Assembly: GCF_027921745.1 (NCBI RefSeq)
Contig: NC_079238.1
Location: forward strand, 4,402,001-4,466,000
Direction: 5' to 3'
DNA length: 64,000 bases
DNA from: Schizosaccharomyces osmophilus
Lineage: Eukaryota; Ascomycota; Schizosaccharomycetes; Schizosaccharomycetales; Schizosaccharomycetaceae
Part shown: one piece after another, positions 42,801 to 53,336 of the stretch
Layout: the number at the start of each line of letters is the position of its first letter
How positions within the stretch are numbered: position 1 is the first letter of the stretch
Notes under the pieces: model-generated
Databases searched by the model: none
The model's input: the letters and a program-made list of their open reading frames with translations, nothing else
What the model was told of the DNA's origin: nothing
Program-made: the position numbers and the translations under genes

Positions 42801-44774
42801 GGAATCGATAAGTAGTGGTCTAGAACATTACAAATAAGATCAATAAACTCATATTCACCTTCCAATGAAAGAGAAATTGATCGAGTCAGTTCACGTATTT
42901 GGTCGGTGTTCGAATTGAACAAATCAACCAAGGTTTGTAAAAATGTCACCAAAAATTCATCGTGCACGTGATATAAATTGTTGGTCACAATGTGTTCTAA
43001 AGAAATACCAATACAAGGCCAACGTGGATAAACCACGTCCCACATGACAATGGGAGGAAACGTGTCTACAGACACAATTCTACCTCTGGTACCTTTAGGA
43101 ATAACCTTTTCTTTGTTCGGGAAGAAAAACCCAGATTGTTCCAAATGTAAAGAATCTTGCAATTCAATAAGAACATTTGTAGTAACATTCGGCTCAGGAA
43201 TAATTTCATAAGATTTGAAACCCTTCGGTAAAACTTGAGTGAAGGTGTTTATAATATTAGAATCTGGATTAAGTGGCTGTTGCAAATTTAACGAAGAAAG
43301 AACGGGAGTGACCAAGAGCGGGAACTGAGATAATTCGAAAGGGAATCTAGCTCGAGCATAAGAGAATAAATGAGCTACACTTTCAACATCGGAATAAATC
43401 TCAAAAATTTGTGGATTCTTGAAAAGAGTGGTAGCACATAAGATAACCGAAGACGAAAATTTAACATAAGAAATGGCATCCGCAAACAAAACAGCCAAAA
43501 TAACTGAATAACCATCATAATTAATGTCATTTTGTAGTGCAATCAAGATAGAGTTTATAAGAGAGAAAGGATCAAGTTTAACGGCGGAGACAACCATACT
43601 CTGATAAGAAGCCTGTGGGTTCTCGAACAGAGTTTGTGAGACCACATTAGCTTTCTCAACCATGCTTAAGTTTTCCGGATTATTATGAAGATTATGAAGA
43701 GCGATGCCCCAAGCCAAAGCCACTGGTGAGCTGATTGGATCGCCATGAAAACTTGCCATTATGTCCTGTATTTTCAAAATACAGTCTCCGGATGTCATAA
43801 AAAAGGACCTATTTTCTTGAAACGGTAAAACTTGTTTGTCTAAAGAGATGATGGTTGTCGAAATGACTGTTGCGAGATAAGTAAGCTTATTGCATAAAGA
43901 GAATCCTGTTTCCACGTCCAAATGCATAAATTCCTGATCATGCAAAAATCTTGTCTTTTTCATGCAAGAGAACCAAGCGATTGCAACTTCCGATGTACAT
44001 GGGAGGAGGGAATAGATTAATAGAAACAATACCCGGAGTAATTGCAATTGTAGGTGAAAATAAAAGAAATACCAATGAGCTAGAGTTGCTTCTCCCAGTA
44101 TACTATATTGAATTGGAGCTGCCTGATCCGAGAGTTCATTGAGATAGGCGACTAAATCAACACAATAGGCAGATGGTTCCCCAGAATTTGACCTTTTGAA
44201 TTGATCTAACACAGTGACAACCATATATTTGGAAGTTTTGTACCAAAAGTGATTCGGATCTGCGCAAGCACGAAGCAAACAGACAAACACCTTCCAACAC
44301 GAAAAGAGCTCGGCATAGTATCTCTTTTGGAATTCCTGCACAAGCTGGGTATCATCATCTGAGTAAGAAGCATGCTGAGGCATAAATTCTTCGCTGTGGG
44401 TGAGGATTACATAAAGAACACCCGCTTCATCGAAGCTCGTTAGGTCGGACAGTCTCTTTGCAAATTCCTTTTGAGACTTTTTAACGGAGTATGACTTGTT
44501 ATACACAGATAAAACGCAATCTTCTTCTTCTCCTTCAGTGGCTTTTAAAGGCTGCACGCTTCCTCGTAAAGGGTGTCGAATGTTTTGGAATGCTGAAACC
44601 CTTTCAGCTAACAAACTCTCAAACGTTTCCTTTGATATGCTTTCATTATGAGCTTGAAAGCTGCTCAAAATCCAAGCCCAGGAACTACATATTTGGTCAG
44701 TAAATGGAATACAAAACAAAAAAGAATAATCTTGCTAGATTCAACTCGACGGCATACATTAGGGAGTCACCCAT
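39842..44774 (-). CDS. nup184: Nup184, large inner-ring nucleoporin of the Nup192/Nup205 family (two exons)
   Basis: Exons 44774-44758 (17 nt) and 44684-39842 give 1619 residues. The first exon encodes MGDSL and joins across a 73-nt intron (donor GTATGC, branch CTGAC) to SWAWILSSFQAHN. The rest is one long alpha-solenoid with motifs such as RHPLRGSVQPLK, SVYNKSYSVKKSQKEFAKRL and GTRGRIVSVDTFPPIVMWDV. Length and the N-terminal 'PLRG...Y.V....FA..LS...DE' pattern fit Nup192/Nup205 (S. pombe Nup184). Known role: adaptor nucleoporin in the inner ring of the nuclear pore that binds Nic96 and Nup53. The exon-1 call rests on frame and splice signals only. Confidence 0.9.
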
Positions 44775-44985
44775 GGGAAAAAAGATTGACGAACTGACAA
44801 TCTACAAACCAAAAAGAATGAATATAGGACGAAATTTGATTCCGTTCTGAGTTTATATCGTCTCTCAATCGTTTCTTTTGTATGGGTTTTGCAACGAGTA
44901 CTGCTACTAAGGTGCCTACCATACCATAGCAAGCCGATTCAGAGTGAAGCCTAACGTTGTCTCGGTAGACTGCGCTAATAAACAT
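44767..44985 (-). CDS. 72-codon ORF overlapping the nup184 start (uORF or small membrane protein, uncertain)
   Basis: A true ATG at 44985 opens a frame that ends in a TGA overlapping the first codons of nup184 in another frame. The peptide has a membrane-like helix (ACYGMVGTLVAVLVAK) followed by a strongly basic patch (QKKRLR). If the nup184 mRNA starts upstream of 44985, this would be an overlapping upstream ORF that must be skipped. Alternatively it is a separate short gene, or nup184 transcription starts later. A pyrimidine-rich TTTGTAG (44802 region) may be an acceptor of a 5' UTR intron. Confidence 0.25.
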   Translation of the reverse strand: MFISAVYRDNVRLHSESACYGMVGTLVAVLVAKPIQKKRLRDDINSERNQISSYIHSFWFVDCQFVNLFSHG

Positions 44986-46013
44986 TTTGTTCTCTGAATG
45001 AATAGATGAAGAAGTACAATTAACATGAAAATGAATGAGGGCTACAAATTAAAATATTTATGAATCTTTTATGTTTATGAGACATTGCTTTTTACTTAGA
45101 TTAGGAAACTGTTTGCTCTTCGTTGATGTGGCTAAAGGCAAAGATCAAACGTCTTACAAACCATCACAAGCTTTTGAGGAAGTTTAAGGCAGGTTTCCGC
45201 TTTTCAATAGGCTACTCTTTACTAGAAAAGAGGACTAATCTCTATAGAAATGTGAATTCATACGTTTCAGCGAAGGTTCCGGTTTTGTAGTTTTGTAGCA
45301 AGAACAAGAACAAGACCAGTTCGTTTTGAATAGAGGATTTTACGACTAACTCAAGTAATAATGCTGTATAAATTATATATCATAAAATATAGTAAATTTT
45401 GCCTTGTAGTAGCACTAAGTGATACGTAACTTCAATTCTACTACCAAATAGCCCAGGTATGCCCAAAAAGTCTTAACCACAACCGCTAACTGAGGATTGT
45501 CGAGCTGTCATTGAGATACTCAAAATCAAATTGGAAGGATATATTGTTCCTGTGAATTTATTAAATAAAAGAAAAGATCAAGTATAAACCGGTAAATTTG
45601 CATTTACGATTTGCCCAAGGTTAAAGACTCCTTCTACCAGAACATCAGTGAAGAGTCCTCTGTTTCGTTTTAGGGTAGAAGCACAATTGCATTGTATCAT
45701 TCCTTTGTTATACATTGATTACTGCCGACTTTTCTCTTAAGGATTTCTATCAGATAATAACTTCCTATGCAATAATCATCTGTTTGATGTCAAGTTAAAA
45801 GGTGAAAAAAAGAAGAGAATTATTTGGTTGCTGCGTTTCCTATTTCCTTGGATCATACAAGATTTTAGTCCAAATAGAATCCAATCCGACTTGAATTTTT
45901 TTTTGGCTTTTTTCACTTTTTAGGTTTGATATTTCCACAAGTTTATGATCATCTTATTTAACTTTTTGTGTTTGTATTTTTTGTTTGTTTCTAGTTCGCT
46001 TTCTCGATAGCTC
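44775..46013. other. 1.2-kb divergent region between nup184 and the HID1-family gene
   Basis: Apart from the ORF at 44767-44985 I see no gene. Much of it is AT-rich; a short AAGAACAAGAACAAGACC repeat is at about 45300-45317. It could hold a noncoding RNA, which sequence reading alone cannot show. Confidence 0.4.
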
Positions 46014-48425
46014 ATGGGTAGTCAGCAATCACTACTCCAGTTAAAAAATGCTACTTTACGACTAACTGAGGAGACAAACATTCCAAAGGCAGATCGCCTA
46101 TGGGAAAGCTTTTGGTCCTTACCGGGAAGCTTGGAAGAAGTACTAGAGCATATTTCCTACAATGATGTACGAAATGCTCTGAGTAAAGCACCGGAAAATA
46201 TATATACGCTGGTCAGCATACTTTTTAAGAAGCTGATCACTTTACAAAGGTATTCCGAATTCTCTACGAATGCTAATGATCTTGCGACGAGACACGTTCT
46301 TAACAGTATGCGTGTATTGATCAGACTGATACCTATTTTGTTTGAGTCTCCAGCAGGTATTCATTGGTTTAACCAATATATGTGGTCAGAGCAGGAAAAT
46401 GGGATACCTCGAGGTGTTAATATCATGGACACTATTACAAATTATTTATTTTTAACGAACTTTACAATCCCTCCTATTGACGAGGTTTCCAACGGAGTCA
46501 GATACTGTATTTGGGAAAGTGGTATAGCATGCCAGTCACCTTTAAATAAAGAAGCAAACCTTATGGCGAATTCTGTCGAAGTTCTTCGTCTTCTATTGGC
46601 CCTCTTTTCCGAGACTCTTTATACAGGCAACAATAGATCCAGCTTTTGTTGCTCTTATGTTGCAGCCCATCCAAATAAACGTTTGACATTATGTTTGATA
46701 TGCTCTTTATTAAACACAACGATGCGTTTCAACACCCTGTGTTGGAAACCCGAGTTTGTTCCATCCAATCAATTTCCCTTGCGTATGTCGTTAATTGAAA
46801 ATTCTCTCTCAGTTTTACTTGTGATTTTATCTGAAACCAGATTTGAGTGTTTACCCGGCTTTCATATAAATGCTCAGGGAGATAATTTAAGACCCATCAA
46901 TCAGTTCTCATCGTTGTTGTCAACCTTACATTCTATTACGGACTTCCGAATTATTATAGACGGAATCAGTCGAGTACTTTATCCTTTCATGCAATCCGAC
47001 ATTCCAAAGAAGGAATCTTTGGTCATGTACGATTATTATCCGATGATATTACTGTTAAGTAGGTTGATAATTCAGTTTAACAAAGAGTTTTGTTTATATC
47101 TGATAGAAACCGATTGCGCTACTGATTTGTTTATTTTTCTAATTTATTTGAGCTTTGAATATGTTGAGGACTCCGCTACAATCTCTCATCTGAGACTGTG
47201 TGCCTTCTTGATTAAGCGGTTATTAAGTGAGCGCATTTTTTGTTATAAGCTGAATAAGCGATTCCAACAACAGGCAACTTTACCTACGAATATGAGAATT
47301 CCTTTTCGGGATGGTTCGTTTGCTGATTTTACTGTTATTGCGTTTTCAATATTGCTGCAATCAATGAAAGATGAGCAATGGGATGTGATGGAGATTATAT
47401 CAGCTTCTCTTTGTCATCTTTCCCTTTATATGAAAGAGATCAACCACAGTGCTAGTAAATCAGTACTGAGCATATTTCAAGCAGCTTCTCAGCCTGGATT
47501 TCTCGTTGCAAATGAAAACAATTACATAATACTTTGCAATATAGTTGGTGCTATCAGCAACATGCTACAGAGTCATTATTCTGTAAACCCGTTCCTTACA
47601 TATACTCTTGTCACCTATTGTCATTACGTTGAAACGCTTAGCATGTATTCATTTGGAGATATTATGAAACTGAGAGAATCAAGCCCCACAGTTCAGTCGT
47701 TATATTGGAGTCGTGATGGTAAAACCTTTTCCAGTAGATCGTTCGATGCTATATTATTTACAGCTTTTCGTATGATTAAAGAACCTCAAAAACCCGAATA
47801 TGCTGGAAAGACTTGGAAGGAAGGTGAATCAAATTTTGCTTCGGTTGTATCTGACTCAAAATTGAAAGATGAAAAAGAGCAGTTACGAAAAAATTCTAAA
47901 CCCGGAAGTATGACAGCGAATGCCGGTCATTCTGTCAGCAGGAGTGGTTCAGCTAGATTACGACCAAGACTGCACCAAAAATTGGCTGAAGATTTAAATA
48001 CCTTGAAACACCAAGAAACGAAGTTCGACTATAAGAAGCCGACAAAGAAATTGTTGACACATGCGGTCGATTATGAATTTAAGCCTACACAACAGTGGTG
48101 GGATAGTTGGTGGTCGAAAATGAATATTCAACCATTGCTTAATGTGGTTACGGCCTTGCGTCAACCACTCAATGGAATGAAGCAGCGTAACTGTTCCACT
48201 TGTGAAATATTATCTACAATAAGGAACCAAAAGTTTAGCCGAGTAACAAAACCCTCTGTACCCATGTATCATGATGGCTTATGGAAGAAAAGACAGCTTG
48301 AGTCTTCTCAAGCCTTTGTATGGACTCTGATCTACGATTTGGATAGGCCGGAACGACAAGGGCAAGGTATATGGACAAATACGAATGTGAACTCTGGCGC
48401 TCAAACAGCAACAAAAACGGGTTAA
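46014..48425 (+). CDS. HID1-family protein (Golgi/endosomal trafficking)
   Basis: A single exon of 803 residues. The N-terminus MGSQQSLLQLKNATLRL, then WESFWSLPGSLEEVLEHI, is the HID1/dymeclin-related opening; Gly2 followed by Ser/Gln residues is a likely N-myristoylation site. The body is helical (HEAT-like) with NLATRHVLNSMRVLIRLIPI-type segments (here ARHVL region near residue 90). A linker of low complexity with KPGSMTANAGHSVSRSGSAR is near residue 645. Known role in animals: HID1 keeps dense-core-vesicle cargo in the trans-Golgi. S. pombe has at least two members; one binds a deubiquitinase (Ftp105), and this gene is the other by position. Specific function unknown to me. Confidence 0.85.
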   Translation: MGSQQSLLQLKNATLRLTEETNIPKADRLWESFWSLPGSLEEVLEHISYNDVRNALSKAPENIYTLVSILFKKLITLQRYSEFSTNANDLATRHVLNSMRVLIRLIPILFESPAGIHWFNQYMWSEQENGIPRGVNIMDTITNYLFLTNFTIPPIDEVSNGVRYCIWESGIACQSPLNKEANLMANSVEVLRLLLALFSETLYTGNNRSSFCCSYVAAHPNKRLTLCLICSLLNTTMRFNTLCWKPEFVPSNQFPLRMSLIENSLSVLLVILSETRFECLPGFHINAQGDNLRPINQFSSLLSTLHSITDFRIIIDGISRVLYPFMQSDIPKKESLVMYDYYPMILLLSRLIIQFNKEFCLYLIETDCATDLFIFLIYLSFEYVEDSATISHLRLCAFLIKRLLSERIFCYKLNKRFQQQATLPTNMRIPFRDGSFADFTVIAFSILLQSMKDEQWDVMEIISASLCHLSLYMKEINHSASKSVLSIFQAASQPGFLVANENNYIILCNIVGAISNMLQSHYSVNPFLTYTLVTYCHYVETLSMYSFGDIMKLRESSPTVQSLYWSRDGKTFSSRSFDAILFTAFRMIKEPQKPEYAGKTWKEGESNFASVVSDSKLKDEKEQLRKNSKPGSMTANAGHSVSRSGSARLRPRLHQKLAEDLNTLKHQETKFDYKKPTKKLLTHAVDYEFKPTQQWWDSWWSKMNIQPLLNVVTALRQPLNGMKQRNCSTCEILSTIRNQKFSRVTKPSVPMYHDGLWKKRQLESSQAFVWTLIYDLDRPERQGQGIWTNTNVNSGAQTATKTG

Positions 48426-48843
48426 CTGTAATTTGTCTTATCTGTCTTTATGCTTCAGGAATTTAATGTATAAATTATGTTTCTGGACAAACAGGTTTAG
48501 TGTTGGAAACAAAAGCATTGTATATTGTATTTTTTCTTTACGTTGGTGGAATAATTCATGTGTTGGAGCTAAAGTTGAGTTGTGTTTAATACGAAATGAA
48601 ATATACATCGTTTTTCAATTGACAATCTCAGAGCAAAGGAAAGCGTTCCTTGCTTATAAATATTCAAGTCTACCAAGTTTTTTAATCCATCAGTAGAATC
48701 CTTAGTCACTTATCTTATCCAATAGCACCAAAAAAATTCTATTAATTTACCGAAAACTGTACAATCGTACTTTTGAAGCTTCAAAGAGATCTGGCAGCTT
48801 ACGAGCGGGTTAGCTCCTCCGGAAACAACCAGAAAGTGATCTT
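48426..48843. other. Convergent 3' region of the HID1-family gene and nop10
   Basis: 418 bp. The frame at 48433-48696 is low-quality, with no family resemblance. If nop10 has a second exon (see finding) it would lie at about 48770-48790. Confidence 0.4.
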
Positions 48844-49029
48844 TTACATACCAACTTCATGAGGAAGAATATGAAAGCGCTTTTTCAAAGTAAAACGCTG
48901 GCGAGAATACTTATCATCTGGAGAAAATCTTGCAGGATGAGAAGAGACAGTGGCTTTACCATTTGGAGCCCTCTTCTTCAACGTGTAAATACGCTTTCCT
49001 TCATCGTTTACGTAATACATCAAATGCAT
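48844..49029 (-). CDS. nop10: Nop10, H/ACA snoRNP subunit
   Basis: ATG at 49029; 61 residues if unspliced. [19 protein letters not shown], then [20 protein letters not shown] and RF, are nearly invariant in Nop10. This gives a very confident call despite the small size. Known role: with Cbf5, Gar1 and Nhp2 it forms the core of H/ACA RNPs that pseudouridylate rRNA. A GTATGT donor overlaps the last codons, and a CTAAC branch site with an AG follows about 50 nt later, so the true C-terminus may come from a short second exon (ARSL instead of GM). Confidence 0.95.
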   Translation of the reverse strand: MHLMYYVNDEGKRIYTLKKRAPNGKATVSSHPARFSPDDKYSRQRFTLKKRFHILPHEVGM

Positions 49030-50352
49030 TTTGAACAATGGCTTTTTCTGGTCCGTGGATGGATGCTGGGAGGAGATGAATTGAATTGAAATCTTTGCAG
49101 GCGGTGACTGTCCTGCTTGCATTACCGAAATAAAATATTGGGGAATGGTCCCTAACTCGCTAACCACATTTTATCGAAACATACATTTACGCGTTAAACT
49201 TCGTTAAGTAAATATAAACTTATGAAGTTTCAGTGCGTAAACAAACAATGCAATGAATTAAATCAAAAGGTATGGTTATTTCTGTTGTATACTTTCTTAA
49301 AAAGCTGACATGCTGCAATTGTTTCTCTCATCTTCTTTTTGTTGCAGTCCCTATTTTTTGTCTGGAGAGCTTCACAATTTGATGAATATCCTGTGTAGTA
49401 GAATTACAAAGACAACATTCGAAGAAAACATTATGCTTCTCTTAATCCGTGAAATTGTTTATCCAACCCAGGTTCATATTGTTTTAACGAAGTAACGCCG
49501 TCAAAAAAACATACTCTTTCTGTTACTTTGGGTGCGAGCTCCATGCACTATGTATTAATACGCTAGTAAATAAACAAAAAAGTTTGAGAGTAGTAAAAGA
49601 AAAAGTGACCCATTTTCATAATCTCCTGTGATATATGCGGTTTATTGTACTTTCAGTTCATACGCAGTGTGGACCACTATGACTTTTTACCTATGAGACC
49701 ATATAACACTTGTTGATTAATAAGTATGTATTATACCTTTGAAAGAGTTCCCTGACTGGGCTGAAAGCGTAGACTATCGTAGCTGTTCAAAGTTCAAAAG
49801 TTATAGGAACCAACGTCTTCTACCTTTATGAAACCCAACTAATAGTGTAATGATTCTTGTACCATCACAAAGCAAATAAAAAGATTCGCTATTGAACTAC
49901 ACCCCCCCTCCCAAAAAAAAAAAAGAAAATTAATATATTATACAAAAAAAGACTTGAGGAGTGCTGTAAGTTTCTTCTTGCTTACTAATATTCTTCCTTA
50001 CACTTAAAAATTACAGAGCAATCAACACATATCCAACGCAAAGAAAAAAAACAAAACAAAACAGAGAAAGGAACTATCTTACTTCAAAAATATATACAAA
50101 AGAAAAATTCGCACATTTTTAGCCGCGAAAGGTTATTCATCGTATTCACATCGAAGAAAAACACAAAGAAAAGGATCATAAGTTCGAAAACTATAGTCAG
50201 CTAAACTTCATCCCTAAATTACTTTACTACTAAAAGCTAATTTATCGTTACTTGCAACATTTGTAATGACATTGGAATAGAGGATGAAAAGAGACAATTG
50301 GACGTTTGAATCATAAAGCAAATAGAGCTGAAGTGTTTTCGAGTAATAAATT
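49030..50352. other. 1.3-kb region between nop10 and slx1
   Basis: Holds the small spliced candidate at 49222-49398 and a forkhead-type site (49237-49246, inside its first exon). A poly-C/poly-A junction is at about 49903-49924 (CCCCCCTCCC then A12). The remaining 900 bp upstream of slx1 show no coding frame. S. pombe may have a small lineage-specific gene here; I cannot confirm one. Confidence 0.4.
49222..49398 (+). CDS. Candidate small spliced gene (32 residues), divergent from nop10
   Basis: Exon 1 49222-49269 (16 codons, MKFQCVNKQCNELNQK) ends at a GTATGG donor. Intron 49270-49347 has a CTGAC branch-like site and a long pyrimidine tract ending TTGCAG. Exon 2 49348-49398 adds SLFFVWRASQFDEYPV and a stop. 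The acceptor is one of the strongest in the window and the join keeps the frame, but the product is tiny and unrecognised. It may be the spliced leader of a longer noncoding transcript. An optional further splice would change the last residues. Confidence 0.35.
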
Positions 50353-51204
50353 ATGTCGCATCAAGAGCATTCTTTTTATTGTTGTTATTTAATTCAATCT
50401 AAGAAAACGGCTTCTAGTAGATCTCTCTATATTGGTTCGACCCCTAATCCAATTCGAGTATGCAAAAGAATTTTCATATTCATTGAAACACAAATCAGAT
50501 GCTAACTTTTGGTTTAGCGCCTTCGACAACACAACGGAGAGATACAAGGAGGAGCCTGGAAGACGAGGAATGGACGACCGTGGATCATACTTTGTCTTGT
50601 GCATGGTTTTCCTAACAAAACTTCAGCATTACAATTTGAATGGATTTGGCAGCATCCCAATATATCTAGGCACACCAAGAATAAGGAAGAAAGTGTTAAA
50701 AAAACGCTGAGCTTAAACAGCTCTTTAGTTGCTCTCCAGCAAATTGTGTCCTGTAATTGTTGGAAACGATGGCCTCTGGAAATAACCTTTTTTTCCCAGC
50801 AAGCTTTTGAAAAATGGAACGCAATAAGCAAAGGGAACACTTCTGTAAAGTTTAGCATGGAAGAACGGGAAATAATGGACTTTTACAACAAGGTTTCCGA
50901 AGTAGAATTGATCAAGTTCCCGTCAAAGAACAAGGTGAATCGAAAATCCATTTGTGATATATGTCTTCGTGGACTTCACGAAGGGGATTCATTGCTTTAT
51001 TGTTTGTACGATGATTGTGACATGACGAGTCATACAACGTGCTTGGCAACTCATTATTTAGAAAGCGAGGAGCATATTTTACCAGTTATGGGCCGTTGCA
51101 TTCTATGCTTACGAAATCTTCAGTGGAGCAAACTCATTAAAACCATTCAGAATATGAAACGGGATGATAACGACATTGACAACCAAACGAGCAGTCAAGA
51201 ATAG
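50353..51204 (+). CDS. slx1: Slx1, GIY-YIG structure-specific endonuclease subunit (two exons)
   Basis: Exons 50353-50457 and 50518-51204 (intron 60 nt, branch CTAAC) give 263 residues. GIY-YIG nuclease: [31 protein letters not shown] (joined across the intron, with the catalytic Arg), and FEWIWQHP with the metal-binding Glu. The C-terminal zinc finger of PHD/RING type is CDICLRGLHEGDSLLYCLYD, then CDMTSHTTCLATHY and CILCLRNLQW. Known role: with Slx4 it cuts branched DNA (Holliday junctions, 5' flaps) and maintains the rDNA array. Slx4 is not in the window. Confidence 0.96.
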
Positions 51205-51263
51205 AGAACAGAGTGCCTCTTTCAATCAGTATCTTCTTAGATAATTTAGGTTCAGGTTAATAC

Positions 51264-52591
51264 TTATTGCAGGTTATCCACAACGGATAAACCAGCATCC
51301 GTAGGACCCACTTGCATAGGTGTAACACTAGATGAATTCCACAAATTAATAACTTTCTCAATTCCATGTTTCTCATTTTGTAAAATGCAAAACTGAGCGT
51401 CAAATCCACCTGCACCAGGAACCCCAGTTCCAATTACTCCTTCAATAGCTTCCAATTTATCAAGAATCTTAGACTGAGCTTCAGGCTCAATATCCACATT
51501 CACCTTGGAAGTCAAAGATTGAAGGATTTTTCTGATAGATTGAAAATGGTTTCGCAAGTCAACTGACGAACCGGTCGCAGAAACGAACAGTTGTTGTAAT
51601 GTAGAAACGTGACCGTAAAGATCATCAAAAAGCTTTTGAGAATCTGCTTTGTTTTCTTTTTGCCATTTTTGAACCTTCTTGACCATTCCTGGTGTTCCAC
51701 TTCCACCGGCAACATCGCCCATGAGCAAACGATATTGAGAAGGCAAAGTGAAAGGCTTCACCGGGGACCATTCTTTTGAAATTATGTGCCTTAATTCATT
51801 GGAAAAATTTTCGCCTGCCAACTGATGAGTAGGATCTACAAGCAGATGCTGAATAAGTTGAGGATCAAATCGGCGATAAATACAACTACCCCAGACGGCT
51901 GCACCCACATCAAATCCACTACCAACTTTACCTTGTGCAGCACAATGAGCAATTTGGCTCAAATTGTGGATGATCGTTTTAGAAGGTATGGTCAGTTGTG
52001 GTTGGGCGGGATTCTTGTCAGATAGTTGATTCAAAGTCAAAAATAAAGAGCTTATAAAACTCGTAATCATAGCAGCTGAGCTTCCAAGCCCGGTTTTTTT
52101 AACTTCATGTAACTTGCAATTAAGAAAATTAAATTTGGGATATGCATGCAAGTCTTTTGGTAATTCTGGTTGGTGATAATAGCTATTATCTACTTGAATG
52201 ATGACATTCAAGTCTCTCCATTCCTCTGGATGCTTTCCAGAAGGGAAGATGTAGTTTAAGATGTAGAATATAGCAAGCTGAACAAATGGATTAGGACTTT
52301 GTTTTTCGTCTTTTTGGAAAACCCGGATTGGGGAAGAAGACCAGTCTACCCTGTATAGCCATTCAGCATCAATGAATTGAGGACTTTTTACATGAAGAAG
52401 TCCTTGGCGGCTTGACAATGTAGTTGTCGTAGCATAACCTTTGGCGTCTAAACCCACAACAAGGCCGCTATATTGAGGATCAAGAACAATGTATCCACCG
52501 GCCAAAAGCACTTTTCCAGGAGCAGAGCAAGTACTGCTTATAATATTAGCAAAAATTCACGAAAGATGATATATGAAACACACATATACAT
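51264..52591 (-). CDS. erg8: Erg8, phosphomevalonate kinase (two exons)
   Basis: Exons 52591-52584 (8 nt) and 52536-51264 (intron 47 nt, uncommon donor GTGTGT) give 426 residues: [22 protein letters not shown]-kinase motifs: [11 protein letters not shown] (motif 1), [15 protein letters not shown] (ATP loop), and [13 protein letters not shown] near residue 270, with FDAQFCI near the end. Reaction: ATP-dependent conversion of phosphomevalonate to diphosphomevalonate in the cytosolic mevalonate pathway to ergosterol. The 8-nt first exon is inferred from the need for an ATG and the branch-acceptor signals (GCTAAT, then ATAAG). Confidence 0.93.
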
Positions 52592-53336
52592 GAGAAATCC
52601 GAGTCTACGCAAACAGTATGAACGTACGAGTTGATAAACAATCAGCAACAACAACAGCAACAATAAAAATAAAATCTATGATATTAAAGAACCAAAAGAA
52701 GGATTTAGTAGTATGAGGAAAAGAGAGCTTTGTTTCATCCTACACGTTCTCTAGGAGTCCCTCGTTACGCTTATATTACCAAATCTTCAAGAACGCAAGG
52801 AAGAGTGGGATGCATTTTCTTTAGAGGAAACAGACTATCAAACTACTGTAGTTCATTTTAATATAAATCAAGCTTTTTGTGAGAGCAATCGTGAACGCAT
52901 TGAATGACACCCACTTCAACTACAGTGGGTTTGTTTACACTCCTTTTTTCGAGCATGCTAATTATTTGACTAGTCAATTCACCCAAGGCTAAATTCTTCT
53001 ATTGATATATCAGGAGAAAATGTAATTTTCAACCCGTCGAACAATACTGAATATCTGCGATTCGTTTTCTTTCTCTCCTTGAAGGAAGCCCATGAACATC
53101 CCACATGATACTGTGTGGGGTGCTTCTAGGCGTTCCTGAGGACAAGATATAGCGAGCTCTGAATGAGTTTGATATTCGTTTAATGCGCTCTGTAGGAACT
53201 CAGTAAAGGCAATGCAGCATTCCTCCGAAGCAAGTTTGCGAATGTGTCTCTTGAGCAAGTTGAAGGTATCACTAAGAGAACGGTGTTGTTTGTAGAAAAC
53301 CCCATCTTTTTGGTATTCAATAGAGAAAAAATCTTT
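52592..53336. other. Region between erg8 and mitochondrial L19
   Basis: 745 bp. Contains a forkhead-type core (52930-52938) and a leftward reading frame of about 107 codons (53010-53332) that looks coding but lacks an ATG; see separate entry. Confidence 0.4.
53010..53332 (-). CDS. Possible unannotated leftward gene without a visible start codon
   Basis: From a possible acceptor (ATAAAG) at about 53333 the frame runs to a TGA at 53010. It has well-mixed composition: FFSIEYQKDGVFYKQHRSL, SDTFNLLKRHIRKLASEECC and ECCIAFTEFLQSALNEYQ, ending RRVENYIFS. No ATG exists in frame before the upstream stop, so a 5' exon must be spliced in, and it would overlap the L19 gene on the other strand. I do not recognise the family. 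It could instead be chance coding-like sequence. Confidence 0.35.
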
